A DNA stretch of 5,926 bases, from assembly GCA_958407555.1 (NCBI GenBank), contig CATYJC010000106.1, positions 1 to 5,926 of the forward strand. The letters are read 5' to 3'. Both the position numbers and the translations under genes were made by a program. Below, piece by piece: positions 1 to 4,652 of the stretch (the first letter of the stretch is position 1; the number at the start of each line of letters is the position of its first letter). Source of the stretch: an uncultured Collinsella sp. (lineage in GTDB: Bacteria; Actinomycetota; Coriobacteriia; Coriobacteriales; Coriobacteriaceae). Below the pieces are notes generated by a model. The model made no database searches, was not told the origin of the DNA, and was given only the letters and a program-made list of their open reading frames with translations.

Positions 1-433
1 ACGGAGTCTCGCCGCTCAGACGCTCGGCATCTTCGACCTCGCCAATAAAGAGCAGATGTGTACCCACGTCAACAGTGTCGATCAAACGGCAGCTAAACAA
101 GGCCGCCGCATGCTCGGGAACATAGGGCATGCCCAGTGCAGTCTCGCGCGTCTCGTACTTAGCAAATTTGTCATAGTCGCTGCTGGTACGGAATCCAAAG
201 TTGCCAATGTAGAGCATATCGGCCGTCTGATCGATCACGGTCAGCGCAAAGGCCTTGGCAGACGAGATAACACCAGACGTGACATTTTCCTTGTTCACGG
301 CAACCGAAATGCGCGGCGGCATGGACGTCACCTGCACCGCGGTGTTGATGATGCAGCCGGCACGCAGCCCGTCGGCCGCAGCACTCACCACATACAGGCC
401 GCTCGGCATCGTAAAGAACGCAGTTTTGTCCAT
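1..433 (-). CDS. Flavin reductase-like (FMN-binding) protein, N-terminal part; C-terminus beyond left edge
   Basis: Reading from ATG at 433 down to base 1 gives 144 residues with no stop, so the gene leaves the window. The sequence fits the flavin reductase-like split-barrel family (PF01613) and most resembles the flavin domain of high-molecular-weight rubredoxin (Hrb) and flavoredoxin: start MDKTAFF, GCIINTAVQVTS at 26-37, SVAVNKEN at 43-50, GNFGFRTSSDYDKF at 77-90, and LLFIGEVEDAE at 127-137. Such proteins bind FMN and pass electrons from NAD(P)H to rubredoxin or flavodiiron partners, often in oxygen or NO detoxification in anaerobes; a C-terminal rubredoxin domain is common but would lie outside the window. 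The start is supported by AGGGGAG at 442-448, eight bases upstream, and by alignment of the N-terminus to the family as I remember it. An intrinsic terminator sits about 50 bases upstream, so it is probably its own unit. Family assignment is firm; exact electron partner is inference. Confidence 0.85.
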   Translation of the reverse strand, partial: MDKTAFFTMPSGLYVVSAAADGLRAGCIINTAVQVTSMPPRISVAVNKENVTSGVISSAKAFALTVIDQTADMLYIGNFGFRTSSDYDKFAKYETRETALGMPYVPEHAAALFSCRLIDTVDVGTHLLFIGEVEDAERLSGETP

Positions 434-456
434 AACGACCACTCCCCTAACCCGGG

Positions 457-486
457 ATTGAACCTCATGGGTGTATGTACCCACAA
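457..486 (-). promoter_or_regulatory. Weak candidate promoter for the flavin reductase-like gene
   Basis: On the minus strand a TTGTGG (481-486), an 18-base spacer and TTCAAT (457-462) match the sigma-70 consensus at 3/6 and 4/6. It would give a short leader of about 15-20 bases before the ATG at 433. It is offered because only about 50 bases separate the upstream terminator from the start codon, leaving little room for anything else. The -35 overlaps the terminator's T-tract. Weak evidence only. Confidence 0.22.
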
Positions 487-515
487 AAAAGACGGCGCCC
501 ATACCGGACGCCGCC
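485..515 (-). terminator. Intrinsic terminator downstream of smpB
   Basis: Minus-strand RNA reads GGCGGCGUCC (515-506), loop GGUAU, GGGCGCCGUC (500-491), then six U (490-485). All ten stem pairs form on the minus strand, two of them G-U wobbles; the same positions are A-C mismatches on the plus strand, and only three T follow there. This fixes the direction as minus, ending the TPR-smpB transcript before the flavin reductase-like gene. It lies about 125 bases after the smpB stop. Confidence 0.85.
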
Positions 516-560
516 TTTGAGACATATGTGTCAAAACAGTAAACAAGATGAGACGCTCGC

Positions 561-627
561 AGTTGCGGTGAAATAGGGACTGAATAGCCCCTCAAACAGG
601 CAAAACAGTCCGTATTCCACCGCAACT
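561..627 (-). repeat. Long imperfect inverted repeat (22-base arms, 23-base loop) in the smpB 3' region
   Basis: Arms at 561-582 and 606-627 match at 20 of 22 positions as inverted copies; the outer part AGTTGCGGTG/CACCGCAACT is perfect. In minus-strand RNA one of the two differences becomes a G-U pair, leaving 21 of 22 positions paired; on the plus strand it is an A-C mismatch. No T-tract follows either arm, so it is not a canonical terminator, and a separate terminator lies at 485-515. It starts 12 bases after the smpB stop codon. It could be a dispersed REP/MITE-like element, a 3'-end stabilising hairpin, or a small RNA. Which one cannot be decided from a single copy. Confidence 0.7.
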
Positions 628-639
628 TATGAAGGGTGG

Positions 640-1110
640 TCAGCGGTTGCGCTCCTTGAGCGCGCGATCGATTTCGCGCTGAACGTCGCGCTTGGCCATG
701 TCTTCGCGCTTGTCATAGAGCTTTTTGCCGCGGCCCAAGCCCAACAGCAGCTTTACGCGACCATCGGTATTAAAGTAGAGCTCCAACGGCACCAGCGCAT
801 AGCCGCGGTTGCGCAGTTTGCCGTCAAGAAAATCAATCTCCTTGCGATGCAGCAGCAGACGACGACGGCGATCGGGGTCACGGTTCCACACGCCACCGTG
901 GCTGTAAGGGTGAATGTGCAGACCCACCAGCCAGCACTCGCCGCCACGAATCAGCGCAAAGGTGTCGGTGATCTGGCACGCGCGCTCGCGAATCGACTTG
1001 ACCTCAGTGCCGCTCAGCTCAATGCCGCACTCAAAGGTCTCATCGATAAAGTACTCGTGATGCGCCGAACGATTCTTGGAAATGAGCTTGCGCTCGCGCT
1101 TACTGGGCAT
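640..1110 (-). CDS. smpB: SsrA-binding protein SmpB
   Basis: This 156-residue protein is the tmRNA-binding partner in trans-translation, which frees ribosomes stalled on broken mRNAs and tags the nascent peptide for degradation. Family hallmarks in order: NRSAHHEYFI at 13-22, GIELSGTEVKSIR at 29-41, LHIHPYSHGGVWNRDPDRRRR at about 64-84 with LLLHRKEI following, GYALVPLELYF at 103-113, and the C-terminal GKKLYDKRE at 128-136 with a basic tail that normally enters the mRNA channel. Length is normal. ATG at 1110 is chosen over a longer in-frame start at 1251 because the family begins here and AAGGAGG (1117-1123) sits six bases upstream. The start overlaps the end of the TPR gene by 11 bases, indicating one operon and probable translational coupling. 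The tmRNA gene ssrA, often adjacent, is not visible in this window. Confidence 0.97.
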   Translation of the reverse strand: MPSKRERKLISKNRSAHHEYFIDETFECGIELSGTEVKSIRERACQITDTFALIRGGECWLVGLHIHPYSHGGVWNRDPDRRRRLLLHRKEIDFLDGKLRNRGYALVPLELYFNTDGRVKLLLGLGRGKKLYDKREDMAKRDVQREIDRALKERNR

Positions 1111-2017
1111 CGCCGGCCTCCTTGACGCCGTCGGCTCCCTTGTCGGCGCCTGCGCGCTTTGCCTTGCGCTCGGCGTTGAGCTCGGCATCGCTCTCGCGCA
1201 CCAGCTTAATGATCGCCGCGCATGCCTCCTCGCCCACCAGGTCGCGGGCACGAACCGTCAGGCGCGTAGCTTCCTGCTTGTCGCCGTCGCTCGCAGCATC
1301 GGTCGCACACATGATCAGGCAGATGGCAATCTCGGCCGAAGGCGAGGTCGGCACGCCTTGCAGGCTCAGCTCGCCCATCACGTGGTCGTCGCTCTCATCG
1401 GCGGCATCGGGATAGGCAGCATGAATCTTGTTGAGCAGGCGCGTCGTATGCGCATCACCAGGGGCCAAGCGCAGCGCCAGGCGCGCGCAACCCACGGCAG
1501 CCGAGACGTTCTCGGTCTCGGGCTCAAGGAAATACTGGCCCAAGTTGGCGTAGGCGCGGGCGGCGCACTTGCCGTCGCTCGCGCGCTCTAGCACCGAAAA
1601 CGAAAGCGAAGCCCACTCCTGCTTGTCCTCGAGGGCGCGGAACAGCTCGGCCAAGTCCAAGCGATAGTTGCAGTTCATGGGGTCCCAACGCACAGCCTGC
1701 ATCAGGGCATTACGAGCACTCACATAGTCCTGCTGGCGAATGTAGGCAAACGCCATGTCGGAATACAGGCGGTCAAACGGCACCTCGACCTGCACCAGCT
1801 CGCGCGGATCCTTCTCCACGCGGCGGTAGGCCAAACGCTCAAACTTGCTATCGAAGCTAAAGTATTGGCGCTTCTCCTCCGTCTTGCACTCGGCGTCGAT
1901 ATACTCCTCGGCGAGCTCAACCAGACGCTCCAACAGCGGCGTCGCCGTTGCCAAGTCTCCCTGCGCCAGGTAATTCTCGGCATACGTAATGTCTTGTAGG
2001 CTGATGGGCAGGTCCAT
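1100..2017 (-). CDS. Tetratricopeptide-repeat protein of unknown function
   Basis: This 305-residue protein is almost entirely helical. TPR-like helix pairs are visible at about 9-40 (YAENYLAQGDLATATPLLE), at 83-116 (a good TPR: YSDMAFAYIRQQDYVSARNA, then A, W and DP near 108-113), and at about 152-188 (AYANLGQYFL, then ALRLAPGDA). A further helical block at 228-275 is less repeat-like, and the last 25 residues are a charged, low-complexity tail rich in Ala, Lys, Asp and Glu. There is no signal peptide or membrane segment, so it should be cytoplasmic. TPR repeats bind other proteins; no catalytic motif is seen and I do not recognise a specific family. Start ATG at 2017 has an AGGAG at 2023-2027. 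It is first in the unit with smpB, overlapping it by 11 bases, so the two are probably co-translated; a role near ribosome rescue is only a guess. Confidence 0.85.
   Translation of the reverse strand: MDLPISLQDITYAENYLAQGDLATATPLLERLVELAEEYIDAECKTEEKRQYFSFDSKFERLAYRRVEKDPRELVQVEVPFDRLYSDMAFAYIRQQDYVSARNALMQAVRWDPMNCNYRLDLAELFRALEDKQEWASLSFSVLERASDGKCAARAYANLGQYFLEPETENVSAAVGCARLALRLAPGDAHTTRLLNKIHAAYPDAADESDDHVMGELSLQGVPTSPSAEIAICLIMCATDAASDGDKQEATRLTVRARDLVGEEACAAIIKLVRESDAELNAERKAKRAGADKGADGVKEAGDAQ
1117..1123 (-). promoter_or_regulatory. Ribosome binding site that fixes the smpB start
   Basis: AAGGAGG, a near-perfect anti-16S match, lies six bases before the ATG at 1110 and inside the 3' end of the TPR gene. 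It decides the start against the longer in-frame ATG at 1251. Confidence 0.85.
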
Positions 2018-2063
2018 GGCAACTCCTCGGTCCAGGTGAAACGCGGCTCATTCCACACATGCG

Positions 2064-2073
2064 GTGTATACAC
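2064..2073. promoter_or_regulatory. Perfect 10-bp palindrome GTGTATACAC upstream of the TPR gene
   Basis: GTGTATACAC is self-complementary and lies about 47 bases before the TPR start codon, just past the tRNA terminator T-tract. It could be an operator or contain a -10 region (TATACA on the minus strand), but the matching -35 position (TCGCAA) is poor. It could be chance. Confidence 0.2.
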
Positions 2074-2101
2074 AAAACCCGGGTCTCTTGCGAGGCCCGG
2101 G
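2074..2101 (-). terminator. Intrinsic terminator of the tRNA-Gln/tRNA-Glu operon
   Basis: Arms CCCGGGTCTC (2078-2087) and GAGGCCCGGG (2092-2101) pair over ten positions, nine Watson-Crick and one G-T or C-A depending on strand, around a four-base loop. On the minus strand the stem is followed by TTTT (2077-2074). It begins 11 bases after the encoded CCA of tRNA-Glu, the right place to end the tRNA transcript. It also stands between that operon and the TPR-smpB unit. Confidence 0.8.
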
Positions 2102-2112
2102 CGTTCATTTTG

Positions 2113-2189
2113 TGGTAGCCCGTACCAGATTCGAACTGGTGATCTCCGCCTTGAGAGGGCGGCGTCCTAAACCGCTAGACGAACGGGCC
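2113..2189 (-). tRNA. tRNA-Glu, anticodon CUC, with encoded CCA
   Basis: The minus strand folds into a full cloverleaf: acceptor GGCCCGT (starting at 2189) with ACGGGCT; D-arm GTCTAGCGGTTTAGGAC; anticodon stem CCGCC/GGCGG around CTCTCAA, anticodon CTC at 2155-2153; five-base variable loop; T-arm ACCAG/CTGGT around TTCGAAT; discriminator A; CCA at 2115-2113. It reads GAG codons. The sequence closely follows bacterial tRNA-Glu. The first acceptor pair appears to be G1-U72 rather than G-C, which is mildly unusual. It is the second gene of the two-tRNA operon, 17 bases after tRNA-Gln. Confidence 0.97.
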
Positions 2190-2206
2190 ATATGTAGCAA
2201 ATGCAA

Positions 2207-2280
2207 TGGCTGGGATGGAGGGAGTCGAACCCCCATTGACGGAACCAGAATCCGCTGTCCTGCCATTAGACGACATCCCA
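2207..2280 (-). tRNA. tRNA-Gln, anticodon CUG, with encoded CCA
   Basis: The minus strand forms a complete 74-base cloverleaf: acceptor TGGGATG with CATCCCA, D-arm GTCTAATGGCAGGAC, anticodon stem GCGGA/TCCGT around TTCTGGT with anticodon CTG at 2248-2246, T-arm GGGGG/CCCTC around TTCGACT, discriminator G, then CCA at 2209-2207. U1-A72 is the expected weak first pair of bacterial tRNA-Gln. It reads CAG codons, which suits a high-GC genome; the UUG-reading isoacceptor must lie elsewhere. It is the promoter-proximal gene of the operon. Confidence 0.97.
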
Positions 2281-2324
2281 ATGACTGCATCGCTGCGCTC
2301 GGCTGTGCCTTTGCGCAAGAAAGA

Positions 2325-2379
2325 AATATACGGGAAGTTCTACGGTGGCGCAAGCCCCATTTTTAACTTTTTTGAAAAT
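2325..2379 (-). promoter_or_regulatory. Strong sigma-70 promoter with AT-rich upstream element for the tRNA operon
   Basis: On the minus strand TTGCGC (2348-2353), exactly 17 bases, then TATATT (2325-2330) form a good housekeeping promoter about 45 bases ahead of tRNA-Gln. Directly upstream of the -35 lies an A/T-rich run (2360-2379, minus strand reads ATTTTCAAAAAAGTTAAAAA), placed and composed like an UP element that binds the RNA polymerase alpha subunit. This is typical of stable-RNA genes. Confidence 0.75.
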
Positions 2380-2473
2380 CGGCCAATTTGCCCTGACCCA
2401 TGAAGGACCTGTGAAGCCAAACCGCATGCAAGGGGCAAAATGCCGCAAGCGCACCGTAATTACCGTTGGCAGA

Positions 2474-2501
2474 TTGCTGCATTCTGGTCGCCGTCAATAG
2501 T
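2474..2501 (+). promoter_or_regulatory. Candidate promoter for the 136-residue plus-strand gene
   Basis: TTGCTG (2474-2479), 16 bases, AATAGT (2496-2501) resemble -35 and -10 boxes and would start transcription near 2508, about 37 bases before the ATG at 2545. Only three to four bases match consensus in each box. An alternative -35, TTGGCA at 2466-2471, has the wrong spacing. The stretch 2281-2544 holds no other gene; it is the divergent control region between the tRNA operon and this gene. Confidence 0.28.
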
Positions 2502-2544
2502 GACACAATCAGGATGCCAATTATCGCGCGAATATCGAGACGAC

Positions 2545-2955
2545 ATGGATGAAGAGCTTGATTACCTATGGGAGACCCTCGGCCTCGAGATAACTGCTAT
2601 CCCTTGGCCAGATCGGCACAAAATTCACCCCACGCTACGCCCCGCCATCACAGTCATGCAGGCAACGTATCGCGGCGCCTCATTTTTGATGATGCGAATG
2701 GCATGGCACGCGACGCTACCCGACCTCAAGCGAGTTCAAGCATGCCTCGTGGAGCTATCCGGTATTCCCGTCGTGATTTCGGAGACCCATTTGGAGCAAT
2801 GCCAACGCGACCGTTTGCAAGCGCAGCGAATCCCGTTCATTTGCCCCGACATTCAGGCATATCTGCCCTTTATGGACGAAGAGTACTGGAGCGGCAAGCC
2901 CAACAAACAGGTAAAGATTTACGAACCGCATAAGTGGGCACAGTTCGAGGACTGA
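2545..2955 (+). CDS. Hypothetical 136-residue protein, resembles N-terminal domain of Coriobacteriia MarR-type regulators
   Basis: Encodes a soluble alpha/beta protein with no signal peptide or membrane span. MDEELDYLWETLGLEI at the N-terminus, a central hydrophobic strand (GASFLMMRM, 44-52), IPVVISETHLEQCQRDRL at 74-91, then IPFICPDIQAYLPFM at 96-110. From memory this pattern (helix, strand, helix, then IPF-x-P-x-x-Q-x-x-LP) occurs as the sensor-like N-terminal half of MarR-annotated regulators in Coriobacteriia, where a winged helix-turn-helix follows. Here the protein ends about 26 residues after that motif and no DNA-binding part is present. The start at 2545 matches where the motif pattern begins but has only a weak Shine-Dalgarno; an in-frame ATG at 2440 has AAGGGG four bases upstream and would add 35 residues of unconvincing sequence. 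It is the only plus-strand gene here, divergent from the tRNA operon and convergent with the ArsC-like gene. Function unknown. Confidence 0.68.
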   Translation: MDEELDYLWETLGLEITAIPWPDRHKIHPTLRPAITVMQATYRGASFLMMRMAWHATLPDLKRVQACLVELSGIPVVISETHLEQCQRDRLQAQRIPFICPDIQAYLPFMDEEYWSGKPNKQVKIYEPHKWAQFED

Positions 2956-2973
2956 CCGGAGCGAACCCACCGA

Positions 2974-3021
2974 CGGAAAGCGCGTCCCAGAATCAGTGCT
3001 CGAAACGGGACGCACTTTCCG
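2974..3021. terminator. Hairpin between convergent genes, possibly a bidirectional terminator
   Basis: CGGAAAGCGCGTCCC (2974-2988) and GGGACGCACTTTCCG (3007-3021) form a 15-position stem around an 18-base loop. On the minus strand all positions pair (one G-T); on the plus strand one is C-A. It lies 18 bases after the stop of the plus-strand gene and 6 bases after the stop of the ArsC-like gene. Neither side has a T-tract, so a terminating role is inferred from position and stem strength alone. Confidence 0.5.
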
Positions 3022-3027
3022 CAGCTG

Positions 3028-3387
3028 CTACAGCAGTACCTCGGTCCAGGTTGCTTCCTTAAAGCCTGGAATCGCAAAGTCATCGCCCACCAGCAGCGGA
3101 CGCTTAACCAGCATGCCCTCGGTCGCCAACAGTTCGTAACATTCCTGATCCGTCATCCCCGCGTCCAGGCGCGCCTTCAGGCCAAGCTCTCGATACTTCA
3201 TGCCCGACGAATTAAAGAAGCGACGCACCGGCAGCCCCGAACGCGCAATCCAGGTCGCAAGCTCCTCAGCCGAAGGATTGTCCGTAACAATATCGCGATC
3301 GACGTACTCGACCCCATGCTCGTCCAACCAGGCCTTGGCCTTTTTGCAGGTCGAGCATTTGGGATATTCAACAAACAGCACTGCCAT
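3028..3387 (-). CDS. ArsC/Spx-family thioredoxin-fold protein
   Basis: This 119-residue cytoplasmic protein belongs to the ArsC/Spx/YffB family (PF03960). It begins with a beta strand into the active-site loop, VEYPKCSTCKKAK (6-18), giving a CxxC pair Cys11/Cys14. Further signatures are FFNSSGMKYRELGL (57-70) and the cis-proline segment LVKRPLLV (93-100), where Arg96 corresponds to a conserved anion-binding Arg. Length is normal. Members include glutaredoxin-dependent arsenate reductases, Spx stress regulators and many uncharacterised reductases; no ars genes are nearby, so arsenate reduction is not supported by context. ATG at 3387 is chosen over an in-frame start at 3435 because the fold begins directly after it and GGAGG (3394-3398) precedes it. 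It follows mupG on the same strand with a 95-base gap. Fold is secure; substrate is unknown. Confidence 0.9.
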   Translation of the reverse strand: MAVLFVEYPKCSTCKKAKAWLDEHGVEYVDRDIVTDNPSAEELATWIARSGLPVRRFFNSSGMKYRELGLKARLDAGMTDQECYELLATEGMLVKRPLLVGDDFAIPGFKEATWTEVLL

Positions 3388-3460
3388 GGAAATCCTCCAG
3401 ATACAGATCGGACAACGTGGATGAGCGCATGCCAAACAAGGAATAACGCACGATTGAGCA

Positions 3461-3466
3461 ATTGTA
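3461..3466 (-). promoter_or_regulatory. Candidate -10 element for the ArsC-like gene
   Basis: In the 95-base gap after mupG the minus strand holds TACAAT, a 5/6 match to TATAAT, preceded by GGGC. No good -35 exists 16-18 bases upstream (that would fall at the mupG stop codon). If real, it gives a leader of about 65 bases. Read-through from mupG is equally possible, since no terminator is visible in the gap. Confidence 0.3.
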
Positions 3467-3482
3467 GCCCAAGGATTCCACG

Positions 3483-4535
3483 CTAAACGAACCGCACCCC
3501 AAAGCCTCGCTTAACGAACGGCAGCAACTCCATTGCCTCGGGCGTGATATGGCCCGCAACGTTCATACGCTCGTCGCCGGGAAGATCGACTCGTGCGATC
3601 TCCAGCTCGCCTTCGTAGCGCCCATAGCCGCTATTGCTCACAGCGATCGACCCCGTCTTTCGCGGCAGACCTGCACCGACATCCGTCGGCACGGAATCCG
3701 GTTTAAGCGACGTACGCGACTCCTGAGACCTAAAAATAAGGGCGCTCGAGTCAGGCCGATCGTGATGGACTTGCCCCAACAAATAGGAGTATCCGGAATC
3801 GAGCCGGCACGGCATGTCAACATACCCCGCGGAAACTTGAGCAAACTGTGCCCAACCCGCTTCGGAAAGATCGGGGTCGCCGACCAAAACAATATCGCAA
3901 TCGGCGCCATGTGCGAGCTCAAGCATGTTGAGGGCAACCTTTGACGCGCGACCGCGCTGCGCCTCAACCGTCGGCAAGCCCTCGAATACCGGCCCGCGAA
4001 CGTTGGCATCGCCCGGCACAAAGGCCATGATTTCAAAGCCGAGCGCTGCAAGACGAAGATTCGTCCGAGCAATGTCCTCCAGAGCTAAACCGGTATAAGG
4101 CTTGGGGTAAAAATTGTGGCAGGCGGCGAAACGGGTCACATCGGCGCCGGCCTCTCGCCACGATGCGATTTCGTCAGAGCTCACTGTCGAAGCGTTGACC
4201 ACGATTCGAAACACACCGGACAGCTCCGCGACCCGCTGGGCACTAAAGCCGTAATCCAGGCGCAGGTATTCCAATCCCAGATCACGCAAATCCTCCATGC
4301 GTTCAAGGCCCAGCAAATCGCACGTGCGCGGCCCCACATCGGCAATGAGCGCAATACCGCGAGCGGAAAGCAGCGACAGCACCTGGCGAACCTTATCGGC
4401 ATATGCCGCTCCCCCATCCTCGGGAATATGCAGCGAGGTAAACGCATAGCGCGCACCCGCCGCGGCACCATGCTCAATCGTCCGCTCGATATCCTGTAGA
4501 GGACTGGAAAGATAGACAGAAATACCCGTTCTCAC
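3483..4535 (-). CDS. mupG: MupG-type 6-phospho-N-acetylmuramidase (DUF871, GH170)
   Basis: This 350-residue protein matches the DUF871 family (PF19200 plus PF05913), whose Staphylococcus aureus member MupG splits MurNAc-6-phosphate-GlcNAc into MurNAc-6-phosphate and GlcNAc in the cytoplasm. Residues 1 to about 235 form the TIM-barrel part: MRTGISVYLSS at the start, FTSLHIPED (32-40), LRLDYG (91-96), CHNFYPKPYTGL (139-150), FVPGDANVRGPVFEGLPTVE (172-191) and IVLVGDP (215-221). The remainder is the cyclophilin-like C-terminal domain, with SNSGYGRYEGELEIAR (300-315) and a final VKRGFGVRFV. The start is GTG at 4535, with AAGGAG (4545-4550) nine bases upstream; family length agrees. Its upstream neighbour is a MurP-like PTS, the usual partner. 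A strong terminator lies directly in front of it. Family call is firm; activity on this exact disaccharide is inferred. Confidence 0.92.
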   Translation of the reverse strand: MRTGISVYLSSPLQDIERTIEHGAAAGARYAFTSLHIPEDGGAAYADKVRQVLSLLSARGIALIADVGPRTCDLLGLERMEDLRDLGLEYLRLDYGFSAQRVAELSGVFRIVVNASTVSSDEIASWREAGADVTRFAACHNFYPKPYTGLALEDIARTNLRLAALGFEIMAFVPGDANVRGPVFEGLPTVEAQRGRASKVALNMLELAHGADCDIVLVGDPDLSEAGWAQFAQVSAGYVDMPCRLDSGYSYLLGQVHHDRPDSSALIFRSQESRTSLKPDSVPTDVGAGLPRKTGSIAVSNSGYGRYEGELEIARVDLPGDERMNVAGHITPEAMELLPFVKRGFGVRFV

Positions 4536-4551
4536 GCTTCGATTCTCCTTT

Positions 4552-4585
4552 AAAAAAGGCCGGCGGAGCAGTTAGCCCCGCCGGC
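4552..4585 (-). terminator. Strong intrinsic terminator between murP and mupG
   Basis: Minus-strand RNA reads GCCGGCGGGG (4585-4576), loop CUAACUG, CUCCGCCGGC (4568-4559), C, then six U (4557-4552). Nine Watson-Crick pairs and one G-U make a very stable stem. It is a textbook terminator downstream of the PTS gene, yet its U-tract ends 16 bases before the mupG GTG and runs straight into that gene's Shine-Dalgarno. It may be a full terminator, or an attenuator that lowers mupG expression relative to the permease. Confidence 0.85.
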
Positions 4586-4591
4586 ACAACC

Positions 4592-4620
4592 ATAGCATCA
4601 AGAGACCTGCGGCACGTCAA
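4592..4620 (-). promoter_or_regulatory. Candidate promoter inside the murP-mupG gap
   Basis: On the minus strand TTGACG (4615-4620, 5/6 to consensus), 17 bases, TGCTAT (4592-4597, 3/6). An alternative -10, TATGGT (4589-4594), scores 4/6 but needs a 20-base spacer. Either would start transcription almost at the terminator hairpin, so the transcript would begin with it. It is the only recognisable promoter-like sequence that could serve mupG alone. Confidence 0.3.
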
Positions 4621-4652
4621 GACGCTCGAATGACATAGCGCGCAGCATCAGG

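Noticed and set aside
517..639. Possible ssrA (tmRNA) fragment next to smpB
   Set aside because: No tRNA-like ends or tag-coding frame are visible, and the gap is far too short for a tmRNA of about 350 bases.
1111..1251. Longer smpB start adding 47 residues
   Set aside because: The added residues are Arg/Ser/Ala-rich with no SmpB homology and overlap the TPR gene; the strong ribosome binding site points to 1110.
1076..1591. Long plus-strand open frame of 171 codons across smpB and the TPR gene
   Set aside because: It is antisense to two well-supported genes, is Ala/Arg/Gly-rich from high-GC third positions, and has no recognisable domain.
2440..2544. N-terminal extension of the 136-residue protein from ATG at 2440
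   Set aside because: It has a good AAGGGG, but the added 35 residues look unlike protein of this family and would cover the probable promoter region; kept only as an alternative.
3388..3435. Longer start for the ArsC-like gene (16 extra residues)
   Set aside because: The thioredoxin fold begins immediately after Met at 3387, and GGAGG is correctly placed for that codon.
3549..4499. Plus-strand open frames opposite mupG (3549-3944 and 4116-4499)
   Set aside because: Shadow frames of a convincing GH170-family gene, with no recognisable motifs or ribosome binding sites.
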